Shown here: positions 41,193 through 50,206 of the stretch, one piece after another
Numbering within the stretch: the first letter of the stretch is position 1
How the letters are laid out: the number at the start of each line of letters is the position of its first letter
NCBI GenBank assembly: GCA_905339235.1
Contig: CAJPFG010000010.1
Coordinates: 62,001-126,000 of the forward strand
Length of the DNA stretch: 64,000 bases
Source: Phycisphaerales bacterium
Lineage (GTDB): Bacteria > Planctomycetota > Phycisphaerae > Phycisphaerales > UBA1924
Direction of reading: 5' to 3'
Translations under genes and position numbers: made by a program
Notes under the pieces: model-generated
Told to the model about the DNA's origin: nothing
The model's input: only the letters and a program-made list of their open reading frames with translations
Databases searched by the model: none

Positions 41193-41313
41193 GTTTTCCC
41201 TCTCTTGGATTGTCCGGGAGACAGAGGTACAACCAGTATGCCACGACCGGGGCCCTTTCCGCAACGGCATTCACGCCGGCAAGAACGCGGTTACACGGGC
41301 GTTATCAGACGGC

Positions 41314-43158
41314 GTGAGCGCGCTCGCGGGTGCTGTGTGGCGTGCCGGCATCATCGCGCGTGGCGTCGCGATGCTGGCGCTGCTCCTGGCCGCGGGTGGG
41401 GCGCGGGCCCAGGTCGATGCGCTACCGGACCTCTCGCCGCCCGATCCGGACGCCTGCATGCGGGCGTTCCACGCGGTTCGGGGAGTTCTGGCGGGCGCCG
41501 CCGACGCGACGACTCTCCCGGCGATGAACGCGCAGGGTGCGGGAATCCTGGTGCGGTATGAGGGCCGGATCATCGGACGCGGGTTCGCCGTCGGCGAGGG
41601 CTCGCTCGAACGGGCCGTCGCGGCGGCGCGGGCGGAGATCGACCGGGCCATCGAGGCGGCTCCCGACGCCGCCCGGCAGCAGGCGATGCGCGAGGACCTC
41701 AAGCGCTTAACGCTGAGCCTGGAACTGGCGGGCACGCTCGTGCCCTTCGAGGCCGCGACGTTTGCTGATGTGGACATCTCCCTGGGCGCCGGGATTCAGG
41801 GCGTGGCGGTTCGCCGGGGCGAGCGTTCCGAGGCCGCGTTCCCGGGGGCTTCGATGCTCTCCGGGCGCACGCCGGGCGACGCGCTGGCCTCGTGCATTGC
41901 GCAGGTACTCGGGGACCCGAGCGCGCCGATCCGCGGGAGCGCCAAGGGGGAGGCGGGGGCTCTCGCCGCGGCGAATGGGCTGACATTTCTGCATTTTCGG
42001 GTGGCGCATCTCGCGCAGACGCAGCCGGGCGATCAGCCGCGTTTTCTTCATCGCGGAGCGCGGCTCGTGCCGCTGTCGGAGGTGAATGCCGCGGCGCTCG
42101 TGCCCTTCGCCCGCGGGCTGGCCGAGAATCTCACCGGGCGGCTTGTGATCACCGGGACGCGGTACTCCTTCGCGGGGGCCCATCTGCCTGCGGCGGGGCG
42201 AGAGGAGCCGTTGATTTCCAGCCCGACGGACCAGTGCATCGCGGCGCTCGCGTTGTGCGAGTACGCAAAGGCAGAAGCGGAGCGGACGGCGGCCGTGCCG
42301 GCGATCGGCGCCGCGCGGGAGGTGATCCGGGCGCTGGCGCGTCCCTCGAAGGACGCGGAGCCGTTGTGGAGCGATCCCAGAGGGTGCGCGGCGTGGCTGA
42401 TGGCCGCGCGGGCGCTGCTGGCGGTGGATGCGTCGGTGCGCCCGGCCGATTCGGATCAACTCGAGAAGATCGACACGTGCCTCGCGGGCGCGTTCGACGA
42501 GTCGATCGGCTGGGGAGGGGGTATTTCGGAGGGCGACCGCGGGATCATCGCCTGTGCGCTCGCGCTTCGAGCGTTGGGCGCGCCGGCTGTTGCGAGAGAG
42601 GCGGCCCGCACCGAGGCCCGCGCGGCCGTGCGATCGCTCTACCGCGACACCCCGCCCGAGAAACTGGTGATCCACATGCCGTGGCTCGGGCGCGCGGAAC
42701 TGCTGCTTGCCGGCAATGAGGAGATCGCGGCGGGCCCGGCCCTGCGAGAGTTTCGCGATCGAGTGTGGGAGCATCAGTTCCGGAATGCCGAGGACCCGGA
42801 CAACGCGGACCTCGCGGGCGGCATCGTGTTCACCGCCGGCGGGAATCCGTATCCCACGTGGCAAACGGCGCGGCCGCTGTGCTTTCTGGCGGCGATGCTC
42901 GGCGATGCGCGTCTGACCGACAAGGACGAGATCCTCTCGCAGGTCGGCAAGACCATCGCGGGCGTTCGATTCCTGCGGCAGATGTCGATGGACTACGAGA
43001 GCGCCTGGATCGCGGCTGACCGGCGAAAGGCCCTGTGGGGAGTGCGAGTTGCGCCGTGGGATCCACGCCAGCCGATCGAGGCGACGGCGATGACGCTGAT
43101 GACGGTGCTGGAGGCGAAGGAGTCGGTCGAAGAGGCCACGCGGCGACTCCGGCCGTGA
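41314..43158 (+). CDS. Hypothetical exported protein, about 614 residues
   Basis: The preferred GTG start at 41314 gives a signal peptide (AGIIARGVAMLALLLAAGGARA); the frame is open further upstream to an ATG at 41173, but that region overlaps a divergent candidate gene and lacks signal-peptide character. The mature part begins QVDALPDLSPPD. Residues about 30-300 are mixed alpha/beta (GILVRYEGRIIGRGFAVG, LPAAGREEPLISSPTDQC). The C-terminal half is helical with Trp and Gly (DESIGWGGGISEGDRGIIACALALRALG, NPYPTWQTARPLCFLAAML), an alpha/alpha-barrel-like pattern. No family or catalytic residue is certain. Confidence 0.78.
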   Translation: MSALAGAVWRAGIIARGVAMLALLLAAGGARAQVDALPDLSPPDPDACMRAFHAVRGVLAGAADATTLPAMNAQGAGILVRYEGRIIGRGFAVGEGSLERAVAAARAEIDRAIEAAPDAARQQAMREDLKRLTLSLELAGTLVPFEAATFADVDISLGAGIQGVAVRRGERSEAAFPGASMLSGRTPGDALASCIAQVLGDPSAPIRGSAKGEAGALAAANGLTFLHFRVAHLAQTQPGDQPRFLHRGARLVPLSEVNAAALVPFARGLAENLTGRLVITGTRYSFAGAHLPAAGREEPLISSPTDQCIAALALCEYAKAEAERTAAVPAIGAAREVIRALARPSKDAEPLWSDPRGCAAWLMAARALLAVDASVRPADSDQLEKIDTCLAGAFDESIGWGGGISEGDRGIIACALALRALGAPAVAREAARTEARAAVRSLYRDTPPEKLVIHMPWLGRAELLLAGNEEIAAGPALREFRDRVWEHQFRNAEDPDNADLAGGIVFTAGGNPYPTWQTARPLCFLAAMLGDARLTDKDEILSQVGKTIAGVRFLRQMSMDYESAWIAADRRKALWGVRVAPWDPRQPIEATAMTLMTVLEAKESVEEATRRLRP

Positions 43159-43364
43159 CGCCGGGTTGTCGCTTGTAAAATACTGCAAAACAAGCAGTTG
43201 CACGATGGGCTGAGGGCTGGTGAATCGGCCCGATTCCGCGCGCAGAATCGGCCGCGAGAACCTACAATGGGGCTCGAAAACGGAGCCGGTTGAGGGGCTT
43301 TCGTTTTGTTTATGTACGGTGGTCAAGAGGACCCCGCGGATGATGGTCACGGAGCGAGTTACCC

Positions 43365-46103
43365 ATGGCAGAAGATGAATCGGGAATGCACCGCAGTCCG
43401 GACCCGGAAGGCGGCGGCGCGTCGGGCATTCCCGGCGACCAGCCCTCTCGCGTGGTCGAGCAGGATGTGCAGCGTGAACTGAAGGACTCGTACCTCACGT
43501 ATGCGATGTCCACGATCATGGACCGGGCGCTGCCCGATGTCCGCGACGGGCTCAAGCCCAGCCAGCGCCGCATTCTCTGGGCGATGAACGACCTGAATCT
43601 GCGCCCCAACCGCAAGCACGTGAAGTGCGCCAAGGTTGTCGGGGACACGATGGGCAACTACCACCCGCACGGCGACCTGGCGCTGTACGGCACGCTCGTG
43701 GGCATGGCCCAGCCGTGGCGTGTGCGCACGCAACTGGTGAACCCGCAGGGCAACTTCGGATCGATCGAGGGCGATCCGCCCGCGGCGATGCGGTATACCG
43801 AGGCCCGGATGGCGGTGGCCGCGGCGGACATGCTCGCGGACATCAACCTCGACGCGGTGGACTTTCAGGCGAACTACGACGACACTCGGCGAGAGCCCAC
43901 GGTGCTGCCGGGGAAGTTCCCCAACCTGCTGATCAATGGCGGAGTGGGCATCGCGGTGGGCATGGCGACCAGCCTGCTGCCGCACAATCCCACCGAGGTG
44001 TTTGACACGTTCATCAGGGTCGTCGAGGCCCGCCTGGCGGGTCGCGCGAGGATTCCGGTCGAAGAACTGATGCAGGACGTGAAGGACGCCGAGGGCAACG
44101 TGGTACGCCACGGCATCAAAGGCCCGGACTTTCCGACGGGGGGCGTCGTCGCGGGCCGGCGCGGCATCCTTGAGGCGTATGCGAGCGGACGCGGCAAGGT
44201 CGCGCTGCGGGGCATGTGCCACGTCGAGGATCTGGCGGGCGGGCGTCAGCAGATCGTGATCAACGCGATCCCGTACATGCTGGCGCAGAACAATCTTGTG
44301 GAGTGGATCGTCGAGGCGGTGAAGGAGGACCGGGTCACGGACGTCTCCGACGTGCGCAACGAGTCCGGGCGCGAGGCCGTGACGCGCATCGTGATCGAAC
44401 TCAAGAAGGGCGTGGATCCGCGCACGGTTGAGAAGCAGTTGTACGAGTTCACTCCGCTGCAGCAGACCGTGTCGATCATCAACATCGCGCTGGTGAACCG
44501 CCAGCCGCGGACGCTCGGGCTGCACGAGATGCTCGACGCGTACCTGGAGCACCGCCACGACGTGATCCGGCGTCGCACGGCGTACCTGCTGCGGGAGGCC
44601 AAGAAGCGGGCCCACGTGCTGGAGGGCATGATCCTGGCGGTGTGCGAAATCGACGAGGTGATCCGCGAGATCCGGGCCAGCACGACGCGCGACGAGGCCA
44701 TCGAGAGGCTCATGACGCGCCGGTTCCGGATCGCCGCGGACCACAAGCACGCGGCGCGGCTGCCCGCCGGCCTGCTGGCCCGCATTCGCGCGGCCGAGGC
44801 TCTGGGTGGAGTGGCGCTCACCCGCGTGCAGGCCGAGACCATCGGCGGGATGCGGCTCATCCAGTTGGTGGGGCTCGAGATCGAGCGGCTGGTGGCGGAT
44901 TACGTGGCGGTGGTGGGGGAGATCGACCAGTACGAGGTGATCCTGGCCAGCCCTGCCCGTGTGCTGGGCATCATCAAGGACGAACTCGAGGAGATGCGGG
45001 CCAGGTATCGCTCCGCCCGGATCACCAGCATCGAGGACACCGGCGAGGACATCCTCGTCGAGGATCTCATCCCCCGCGAAGACGTCGCCGTCACGATCAG
45101 CCATCAGGGGTATGTCAAGCGCGTGCCGCTGGAGACCTACCGCCAGCAGGGGCGGGGCGGGAAGGGCATCCGCGCGGGCGACTCGAAGGACGACGACTTC
45201 ATCGAGCACGTCTTTGTGGCCGGCTCGCACGACGACCTGCTGTGCTTCACGAACACGGGGCGTGTCTTTAAGATCAAGGTCTACGAGGTGCCGGAGATGT
45301 CGCGGGTGGCGGTGGGGCGGGCCATCGTCAACCTGGTCGAACTCAAGCCCGGCGAGCGTACGTGCGCGTACCTGGCGATCAAGAGTTTCGAGGCCGGGAG
45401 CGATTTCCTGACCTTTGTCAGCAAGGGCGGCATCGTGAAGCGCACGGCCCTGAAGGCCTACGCCAACGTCAGCCGCGCCGGGCTCATCGCCGTCGGCCTC
45501 AAGGAGGGGGACACGCTCCTCGACGTGACGCTGACCGACGGCAACGACGACCTGCTCCTGGCCACGGCCTCGGGCATGGCGATCCGGTTCAACGAGCAGG
45601 ACGCCCGCGACATGGGCCGGGCCGCGGCGGGGGTGAAGGGGATCGACCTCGCCGAGGGCGACGAGGTGATCGGGGTGGTCCCGATCCGCATGAACCCCGA
45701 CGCGCAGGGTGATCTGATTTCCGCCGATCCGTCCATCTGCCTGCTCACCATCACCGAGCGTGGGTACGGCAAGCGCACGGCGATCGACGAGTACCGCGTG
45801 CAGCCCGAGTCCGGCAAGATGCGTTCGCAATCCCGCGGCGGCAAGGGCCGCGTGGACATCGACACGGGCGAACGCAACGGCCGGAGCGTTGCGGCGCTCG
45901 CGGTGAACACCGGGGACGATGTGGTCGTAATCACCCGCGGCGGGCAACTGGTCCGCATGCCCACCGACGACATCCGCCTGTGCGGACGCGGCGCGATGGG
46001 GGTGCGGGTCGCGGGCTTGAACGAGGGCGATTTCGTGGTGGCCGCGGCCCGAGTACCCGAGGTAGAAGGCCCCCAGCCCGGCGCCCCGGCGCCGTCAGCC
46101 TAG
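43365..46103 (+). CDS. gyrA: DNA gyrase subunit A
   Basis: 912 residues, GGAG 9 nt before the ATG. GyrA forms the DNA breakage-reunion core of gyrase. An N-terminal extension of about 28 residues precedes the core (YAMSTIMDRALPDVRDGLKPSQRR). The catalytic Tyr is Y144 in AAMRYTEARM. FGSIEGD identifies GyrA rather than ParC. The GyrA box in the C-terminal propeller is QQGRGGKGIRAG, a near match to QRRGGKG. In the quinolone-binding loop HPHGDLALYGT the residues equal to E. coli Ser83 and Asp87 are Leu105 and Gly109 (Tyr122 aligns with Tyr144 at the same spacing). A STAS gene follows after 11 bp. Confidence 0.98.
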   Translation: MAEDESGMHRSPDPEGGGASGIPGDQPSRVVEQDVQRELKDSYLTYAMSTIMDRALPDVRDGLKPSQRRILWAMNDLNLRPNRKHVKCAKVVGDTMGNYHPHGDLALYGTLVGMAQPWRVRTQLVNPQGNFGSIEGDPPAAMRYTEARMAVAAADMLADINLDAVDFQANYDDTRREPTVLPGKFPNLLINGGVGIAVGMATSLLPHNPTEVFDTFIRVVEARLAGRARIPVEELMQDVKDAEGNVVRHGIKGPDFPTGGVVAGRRGILEAYASGRGKVALRGMCHVEDLAGGRQQIVINAIPYMLAQNNLVEWIVEAVKEDRVTDVSDVRNESGREAVTRIVIELKKGVDPRTVEKQLYEFTPLQQTVSIINIALVNRQPRTLGLHEMLDAYLEHRHDVIRRRTAYLLREAKKRAHVLEGMILAVCEIDEVIREIRASTTRDEAIERLMTRRFRIAADHKHAARLPAGLLARIRAAEALGGVALTRVQAETIGGMRLIQLVGLEIERLVADYVAVVGEIDQYEVILASPARVLGIIKDELEEMRARYRSARITSIEDTGEDILVEDLIPREDVAVTISHQGYVKRVPLETYRQQGRGGKGIRAGDSKDDDFIEHVFVAGSHDDLLCFTNTGRVFKIKVYEVPEMSRVAVGRAIVNLVELKPGERTCAYLAIKSFEAGSDFLTFVSKGGIVKRTALKAYANVSRAGLIAVGLKEGDTLLDVTLTDGNDDLLLATASGMAIRFNEQDARDMGRAAAGVKGIDLAEGDEVIGVVPIRMNPDAQGDLISADPSICLLTITERGYGKRTAIDEYRVQPESGKMRSQSRGGKGRVDIDTGERNGRSVAALAVNTGDDVVVITRGGQLVRMPTDDIRLCGRGAMGVRVAGLNEGDFVVAAARVPEVEGPQPGAPAPSA

Positions 46104-46114
46104 CGGAGATGGAC

Positions 46115-46474
46115 ATGTCCACCGACTGGTCAGAGCACATTGTGGTGACGGACCTGAGCGACGAGCCGGGGCTTTCCGAGGACCTGCACGCGATCATCGA
46201 CCGCGTGCAGGCGAGCAAGGGACGCGTTCCGCACGTGGTGCTCAACTTCGGGGCCGTGACGTACGTGAACAGTTCGAACCTGGCGCAGTTGCTGCGGCTC
46301 AAGAAACTGCTCCACGAGCGCGACGCCCATCTGCGGTTGTGCAGCGTGGTGGATCAGGTGTGGTCGGTGTTCCTGGTGACCGGGCTGGACAAGGTCTTCC
46401 GTTTCGCCCCCGACCCCATGACGGCGCTGGCGGGACTGCAAATCGAAGATGAGGAGAAGGAAAACCGCTCCTAG
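46115..46474 (+). CDS. STAS-domain protein, anti-sigma factor antagonist-like
   Basis: 119 residues from the ATG at 46115, with GGAG 7 nt upstream; an ATG 6 bp earlier is possible. The SpoIIAA/RsbV-like fold is seen in VVLNFGAVTYVNSSNLAQLLRLKKLL, where the SS pair takes the place of the phosphorylated Ser of anti-sigma antagonists, and in LRLCSVVDQVWSVFLVTGLDKVF. The partner kinase/anti-sigma factor is not adjacent, but a SpoIIE-type phosphatase is encoded 750 bp away on the opposite strand. It starts 11 bp after gyrA, so it probably shares its transcript. Confidence 0.88.
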   Translation: MSTDWSEHIVVTDLSDEPGLSEDLHAIIDRVQASKGRVPHVVLNFGAVTYVNSSNLAQLLRLKKLLHERDAHLRLCSVVDQVWSVFLVTGLDKVFRFAPDPMTALAGLQIEDEEKENRS

Positions 46475-46489
46475 CGCGTCCCCGTGTGC

Positions 46490-47224
46490 ATGACCAGCCT
46501 CGCGCCCAGCCCGGAGATCGAACCCCGCGCCGGCGACACCCCCGTCGCCGAACTCCGCGCCCTGCGCAAGTGCTACTACAAGCCCGACGGCAGCGTCATG
46601 GTCGAAGCGCTCAAGGGGCTGGACCTGGTCATCCATCGTGGGGAGTACGTCGCCATCATGGGGTCTTCGGGCTCGGGCAAGTCCACGCTCATGAACATCC
46701 TCGGCTGCCTCGACCGGCCCACCGACGGGGCCTACCTCCTCGACGGCGAGGACATCGGCGGCATGAGCGACGAGACGCTCAGCGTGTACCGCGGCCGCAA
46801 GATCGGCTTTATCTTCCAGGCCTTTAACCTCATTACCGAACTCACCACCGACGAGAATGTGGCCGTTCCCTTGTTCTACCAGAACGTCCCCAAGCGAGAC
46901 CGGCTCACCCGGGCCGCGGAAATGCTCGGCCTGGTCGGGCTGGGCGATCGGCTTGAACACCGGCCCCGCGAACTCTCCGGCGGCCAGCAGCAGCGGGTGG
47001 CCATCGCCCGGGCGCTGGTGACGCGCCCCGTCGTGCTGATGGCGGACGAGCCGACGGGAAACCTCGACTCCACGACCGGCAAGGCGATCCTGGACCTGTT
47101 TGACCGTCTCCATGCCGACGGCATGACAATTCTGATGGTCACCCACGACGACAATGTCGCCAAGCGCTGCAAGCGCGTGGTCCGACTGTCCGACGGGCTG
47201 GTCGAAAGCGATGTCCGTCGGTGA
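46490..47224 (+). CDS. ABC transporter ATP-binding protein, LolD/MacB type
   Basis: 244 residues from the ATG at 46490 (MTSLAPSPEIEP). All nucleotide-binding motifs are present: Walker A GSSGSGKST, the Q-loop in FIFQAFNL, signature LSGGQQQR, Walker B VVLMADEP and the H-loop in VTHD. NILGCLDRPTDG and LTTDENVAVPL are typical of the LolCDE/MacB/FtsE-like group of ATPases. Membrane subunits are absent nearby, so it is an orphan component whose partner must be elsewhere. It lies 15 bp after the STAS gene, in the gyrA direction. Role in lipoprotein or efflux transport is inferred from the subfamily only. Confidence 0.92.
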   Translation: MTSLAPSPEIEPRAGDTPVAELRALRKCYYKPDGSVMVEALKGLDLVIHRGEYVAIMGSSGSGKSTLMNILGCLDRPTDGAYLLDGEDIGGMSDETLSVYRGRKIGFIFQAFNLITELTTDENVAVPLFYQNVPKRDRLTRAAEMLGLVGLGDRLEHRPRELSGGQQQRVAIARALVTRPVVLMADEPTGNLDSTTGKAILDLFDRLHADGMTILMVTHDDNVAKRCKRVVRLSDGLVESDVRR

Positions 47225-47227
47225 CCG

Positions 47228-48478
47228 CTACGCCGCGGCGCGGGGCGTGATGCACACGGCCGTGACGTCATCCTGATGATGCAGCGAGCCGGACTGGGTG
47301 TCGAGCAGGCTCTCCAGTTCCGCGAGCACCAGCGACAGGCCGCCCCGCGTGCCGTTTCTGGTGGGGGCCGCGATCTGCTTGAGCCATTGCTCGCGCCGGG
47401 CCCGGGCCGTGAGCGACCGCGAGACATCCGATGGAAATGCCGCGTCGAGGCCGTCGGTGTAGATCAGCAGCGTCTCGTCGTCGGCCAGGTCCACCGTGAC
47501 CTGATCGAACTCCGCCTCGCCGAACACCCCCAGCAACGGGCCGTTGGTCTCGACTTCGCGGGGCTGGCGCGGCGAGAAGACCACCGGCATCGGGTGGCCC
47601 GCACCGGCGATCGTCGCCTTGCGGGCCCGGGAGTCCACCAGCCCGTACACCGCTGTGGCAAACCGGCCCGATCCGAAGCAACTCGCGCACATCCGCTTGT
47701 TCAACCTCGCCAGCACGTCGGCGGGCTGGAGCGGGGCGGTGCGGCCCTCCGAGTCGGGCTCGCTGGTCGTCAGGCTCGAGGTGAGCACCATCGTCAGGAG
47801 CGCCGCGGGCACGCCGTGGCCTACCGCATCGGCCACGAAGAACGCCACTTTGCCCGCGCCAAGATCACGCACGTTGTAGATGTCACCCGACACGAAGTTC
47901 ACAGGCCGGAAGAGCACCGCGATGTCCAATCCCGCGATCTGCGGCACCGGGCTGGAGGTGAACTCCCGCTGGATCGCCGCGGCCAAGTGCAGTTCCTCGT
48001 GCAACCGGTCCATTTCGTTGCGGATGCCGCCCTGGCAGCGGTTGGCGAGTTGGATTTCGCGCGCGAGGAGCCTTACGGCCGATTGGCGCTCGGAGAGCGC
48101 GAAGAGCATGGGCGCGATGGTGCGCGCGTCCGCGTCCAGGCTCTGGAAGATGATTCCCTGCCGCTGGAACAACTGCCAGTCGGCCGCGCCGTCGAGCATG
48201 ATTACCGCCGGCATCTGGCGGCGGTTGAGGGCTTCGACGAGGTGGTCCACGAACGAGGGCGCGACCCCCGGGCCCAGGGCCACCAGCGCGACGCCTGCCA
48301 TGGGCGCGGCGTCGTCGGCCGGTTCGGATTCGAGTTCGTGCAAAAACGTGTCGGTCAGCAGGGTGCGATGCTCCGGTGAGGGCGCCGAGGGCCAGCGCTC
48401 GAGGATGGGCGCCAACCACTTGCGCTGCGGCGCATCGAGGTTCCCGGACGTCGCAAAGGTAATCCGAGAGTCGTTCAT
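47228..48478 (-). CDS. SpoIIE/RsbU-type PP2C serine phosphatase
   Basis: 416 residues. Residues about 1-140 resemble a degenerate receiver domain (VALVALGPGVAPSFVDHLVE, MPAVIMLDGAADWQLF). A coiled stretch (LLAREIQLANRCQGGIRNEMDRLHEEL) leads into the PP2C/SpoIIE phosphatase: AAIQREFTSSPVPQIAGLDIAVLFRP, VSGDIYNV, FFVADAVGHGVPAALLTMV, ATIAGAGHPMPVV, LLIYTDGLDAAF and HHQDDVTAV. The metal-binding Asp residues (GD, DAxGHG, TDG, DD) are in place. Such enzymes dephosphorylate STAS antagonists in partner-switching stress signalling; the STAS protein at 46115 is a candidate substrate. Convergent with the ABC gene, 3 bp apart. Confidence 0.9.
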   Translation of the reverse strand: MNDSRITFATSGNLDAPQRKWLAPILERWPSAPSPEHRTLLTDTFLHELESEPADDAAPMAGVALVALGPGVAPSFVDHLVEALNRRQMPAVIMLDGAADWQLFQRQGIIFQSLDADARTIAPMLFALSERQSAVRLLAREIQLANRCQGGIRNEMDRLHEELHLAAAIQREFTSSPVPQIAGLDIAVLFRPVNFVSGDIYNVRDLGAGKVAFFVADAVGHGVPAALLTMVLTSSLTTSEPDSEGRTAPLQPADVLARLNKRMCASCFGSGRFATAVYGLVDSRARKATIAGAGHPMPVVFSPRQPREVETNGPLLGVFGEAEFDQVTVDLADDETLLIYTDGLDAAFPSDVSRSLTARARREQWLKQIAAPTRNGTRGGLSLVLAELESLLDTQSGSLHHQDDVTAVCITPRAAA

Positions 48479-48541
48479 TCCGCGCTCCCGCGGGACCGTC
48501 CGGGCCTATCCCGGTGATCCCCGCGAGAGGTGGGCATCGAC

Positions 48542-49186
48542 CTATTTGGCGAGTTGCTTCAGGCGCACCAGATCGAGATCGATCTTGTCGCCTTCCTTGA
48601 GTTTCAGGCTATCCAGGGTGTCGCCTTTGAGTTCGATAACGAACTGGCAATCGAACTTGCTCGAATACCGCTTCAGCCGCTCTTCGTAGTGCCTGTTGAA
48701 GGATTGCCCCGGGTCGTTCACCTTTTCCTCGGCCGTTCGCGGCGGCTCTGGAACCATCTTGTACGACGCCAGCACCCGCCCCGATGCGTTCAGGTAGATG
48801 ATGTCGATGGGGATCGGGCAGTCGCGCATCACGAACTGCTGTACCGACGCGCGGGGAAAAACGAAGAGCATCCCGCCGTCGCCGGCGATTTCGGTGCGGT
48901 CCGACAGCCCCTTGAAACGCGTGTTCGGGTCGGCCGCGAGTTCGAGTTTGAAGTCCTTGCTCGAGATCGTCACTTTCTCGATCCTGGGCTTGGTCTGCTT
49001 GCCGTCGTCTTTGGGTTGCTCTTTGGGCGGCTGGGTGTCGGGCTTGGAAGGTTCCTGGGGCTTGGGCTTCGAGGTGTTCTGCCCGCCCGCGGAGTTGTCG
49101 CAGGTCGCCAGCAGCAGGGCCGAACCGCCGATCGCCGCGGCGGTGATCAGCATCATCAGGCGTCCGGTGGTCATCTTCCAAGCCAT
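48542..49186 (-). CDS. DUF192 family exported protein
   Basis: 214 residues. The N-terminus (MMLITAAAIGGSALLLATC) is a signal sequence with a possible lipobox (LLATC, Cys at 29). A Lys/Pro/Gln-rich linker spans about 35-65. The DUF192 domain is at about 70-205: ELAADPNTRFKGLSDRTEIAGDGGMLFVFP and VMRDCPIPIDIIYLNASGRVLASYKM are the family signatures. DUF192 proteins have an all-beta fold of unknown function. Its ATG overlaps the last 16 bp of gluQ, so the two are co-translated. Confidence 0.92.
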   Translation of the reverse strand: MAWKMTTGRLMMLITAAAIGGSALLLATCDNSAGGQNTSKPKPQEPSKPDTQPPKEQPKDDGKQTKPRIEKVTISSKDFKLELAADPNTRFKGLSDRTEIAGDGGMLFVFPRASVQQFVMRDCPIPIDIIYLNASGRVLASYKMVPEPPRTAEEKVNDPGQSFNRHYEERLKRYSSKFDCQFVIELKGDTLDSLKLKEGDKIDLDLVRLKQLAK

Positions 49187-50142
49187 TGGTGATTCTCCGG
49201 GGTGAACGTGATCGGTGTGCGAGGAATGGTATCGAGCCGGAACGACGCGAGAAACTCACTCGCCGGCATCGGCCGCGGAGTTTTGGACAGGCCGCACCAG
49301 TGCGCCACGAGCCCGACGACGCGCTCCGCGGGCACCCCCGCGCTGCGGTACGCATCCAGGCGCGTGTCGCCGTGTCGTTTCGCCAGACGCCGACCGTCGG
49401 GCCCGCGCACGAGCGGAAGGTGCAGATACGAAGGCTCGGGCCGGTAGCCCAGCGCGCGATACAGCAGCAACTGTCGCGAGCCCGAGTCCAGCAGATCGTC
49501 TCCTCGCACGACGTTCGTCACGCCCTGCCGATGGTCGTCCACGACGACCGCGAGTTGGTATGTCGGCTGCCCGGCCCGCGCGGGGTCCCGCCGCGTCCAG
49601 ACCACGAAGTCGCCCACGATTCTCGAAACGTCGAAACTCCGCGGCCCGGCGAACTCGTCCTCGAAGCCGACCTCTCCCGGCTCCACAATCAGCCGCCAAC
49701 TCGCCGAAGCGTCGGAGAACTCGCGCGGGATCGTCGCGGGCCGCAGGTCGCGCGGGAAAGGGGTGTCGTGGGCGCCCTCCTGCGGCGCGCTGGCCGCGGC
49801 CTCGATCTGCCCGCGCGTCAACTCGCAGGGGTAAACCCGCCCCTCTTTCGCCAGCCGCTCCATCGCCTGGCGGTGTGGCCCGGGTTCCTCGGACTGGACC
49901 AGGGGTCCAAAGTCCCAGTCTATTCCCAGCCACCGCAGCAGATCGACGGTGAGGTCGATCACCCCCGGCTTGATGCGGGGTGAATCCAAGTCCTCGATAC
50001 GCAGGATGATGCGCCAGCCTCGCTGCCGCGCAAGCGCCCAGTTCACGAGGAACGTTCGCGCGTTTCCCGGGTGCAGGGCCCCGGTTGGCGACGGCGCCAG
50101 GCGGGTGACGTGCGGATCGGGCGTTGGGGCGGGGGGTGTCAC
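49171..50142 (-). CDS. gluQ: Glutamyl-Q tRNA(Asp) synthetase
   Basis: 323 residues from the GTG at 50142, chosen because homology begins at HVTRLAPSPTG; upstream sequence in the frame is not homologue-like and overlaps the divergent gene. The class I signatures are PSPTGALHPGNA (HIGH-like) and RRLAKRHGDTRL (KMSKS-like), with the catalytic core and no anticodon-binding domain. GluQ attaches Glu to queuosine at position 34 of tRNA-Asp. VYPCELTRGQI is the truncated Zn-site region of the GluQ type. The stop overlaps the next gene by 16 bp. Confidence 0.9.
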   Translation of the reverse strand: MTPPAPTPDPHVTRLAPSPTGALHPGNARTFLVNWALARQRGWRIILRIEDLDSPRIKPGVIDLTVDLLRWLGIDWDFGPLVQSEEPGPHRQAMERLAKEGRVYPCELTRGQIEAAASAPQEGAHDTPFPRDLRPATIPREFSDASASWRLIVEPGEVGFEDEFAGPRSFDVSRIVGDFVVWTRRDPARAGQPTYQLAVVVDDHRQGVTNVVRGDDLLDSGSRQLLLYRALGYRPEPSYLHLPLVRGPDGRRLAKRHGDTRLDAYRSAGVPAERVVGLVAHWCGLSKTPRPMPASEFLASFRLDTIPRTPITFTPENHQWLGR

Positions 50143-50206
50143 CTGCCGGAGCGTACGTCGGGCCGGGAGGATCGGTACACTCTCCGCGTCCCAGGAGCCC
50201 AACCCC

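Noticed and set aside
43359-45947. 862-codon minus-strand frame opposite gyrA
   Set aside because: Complementary shadow of gyrA, Ala/His/Asp/Val-rich, with no start context or domain.
43365-46103. ParC instead of GyrA
   Set aside because: FGSIEGD next to the catalytic Tyr and a near-complete GyrA box (QQGRGGKG) favour gyrase.
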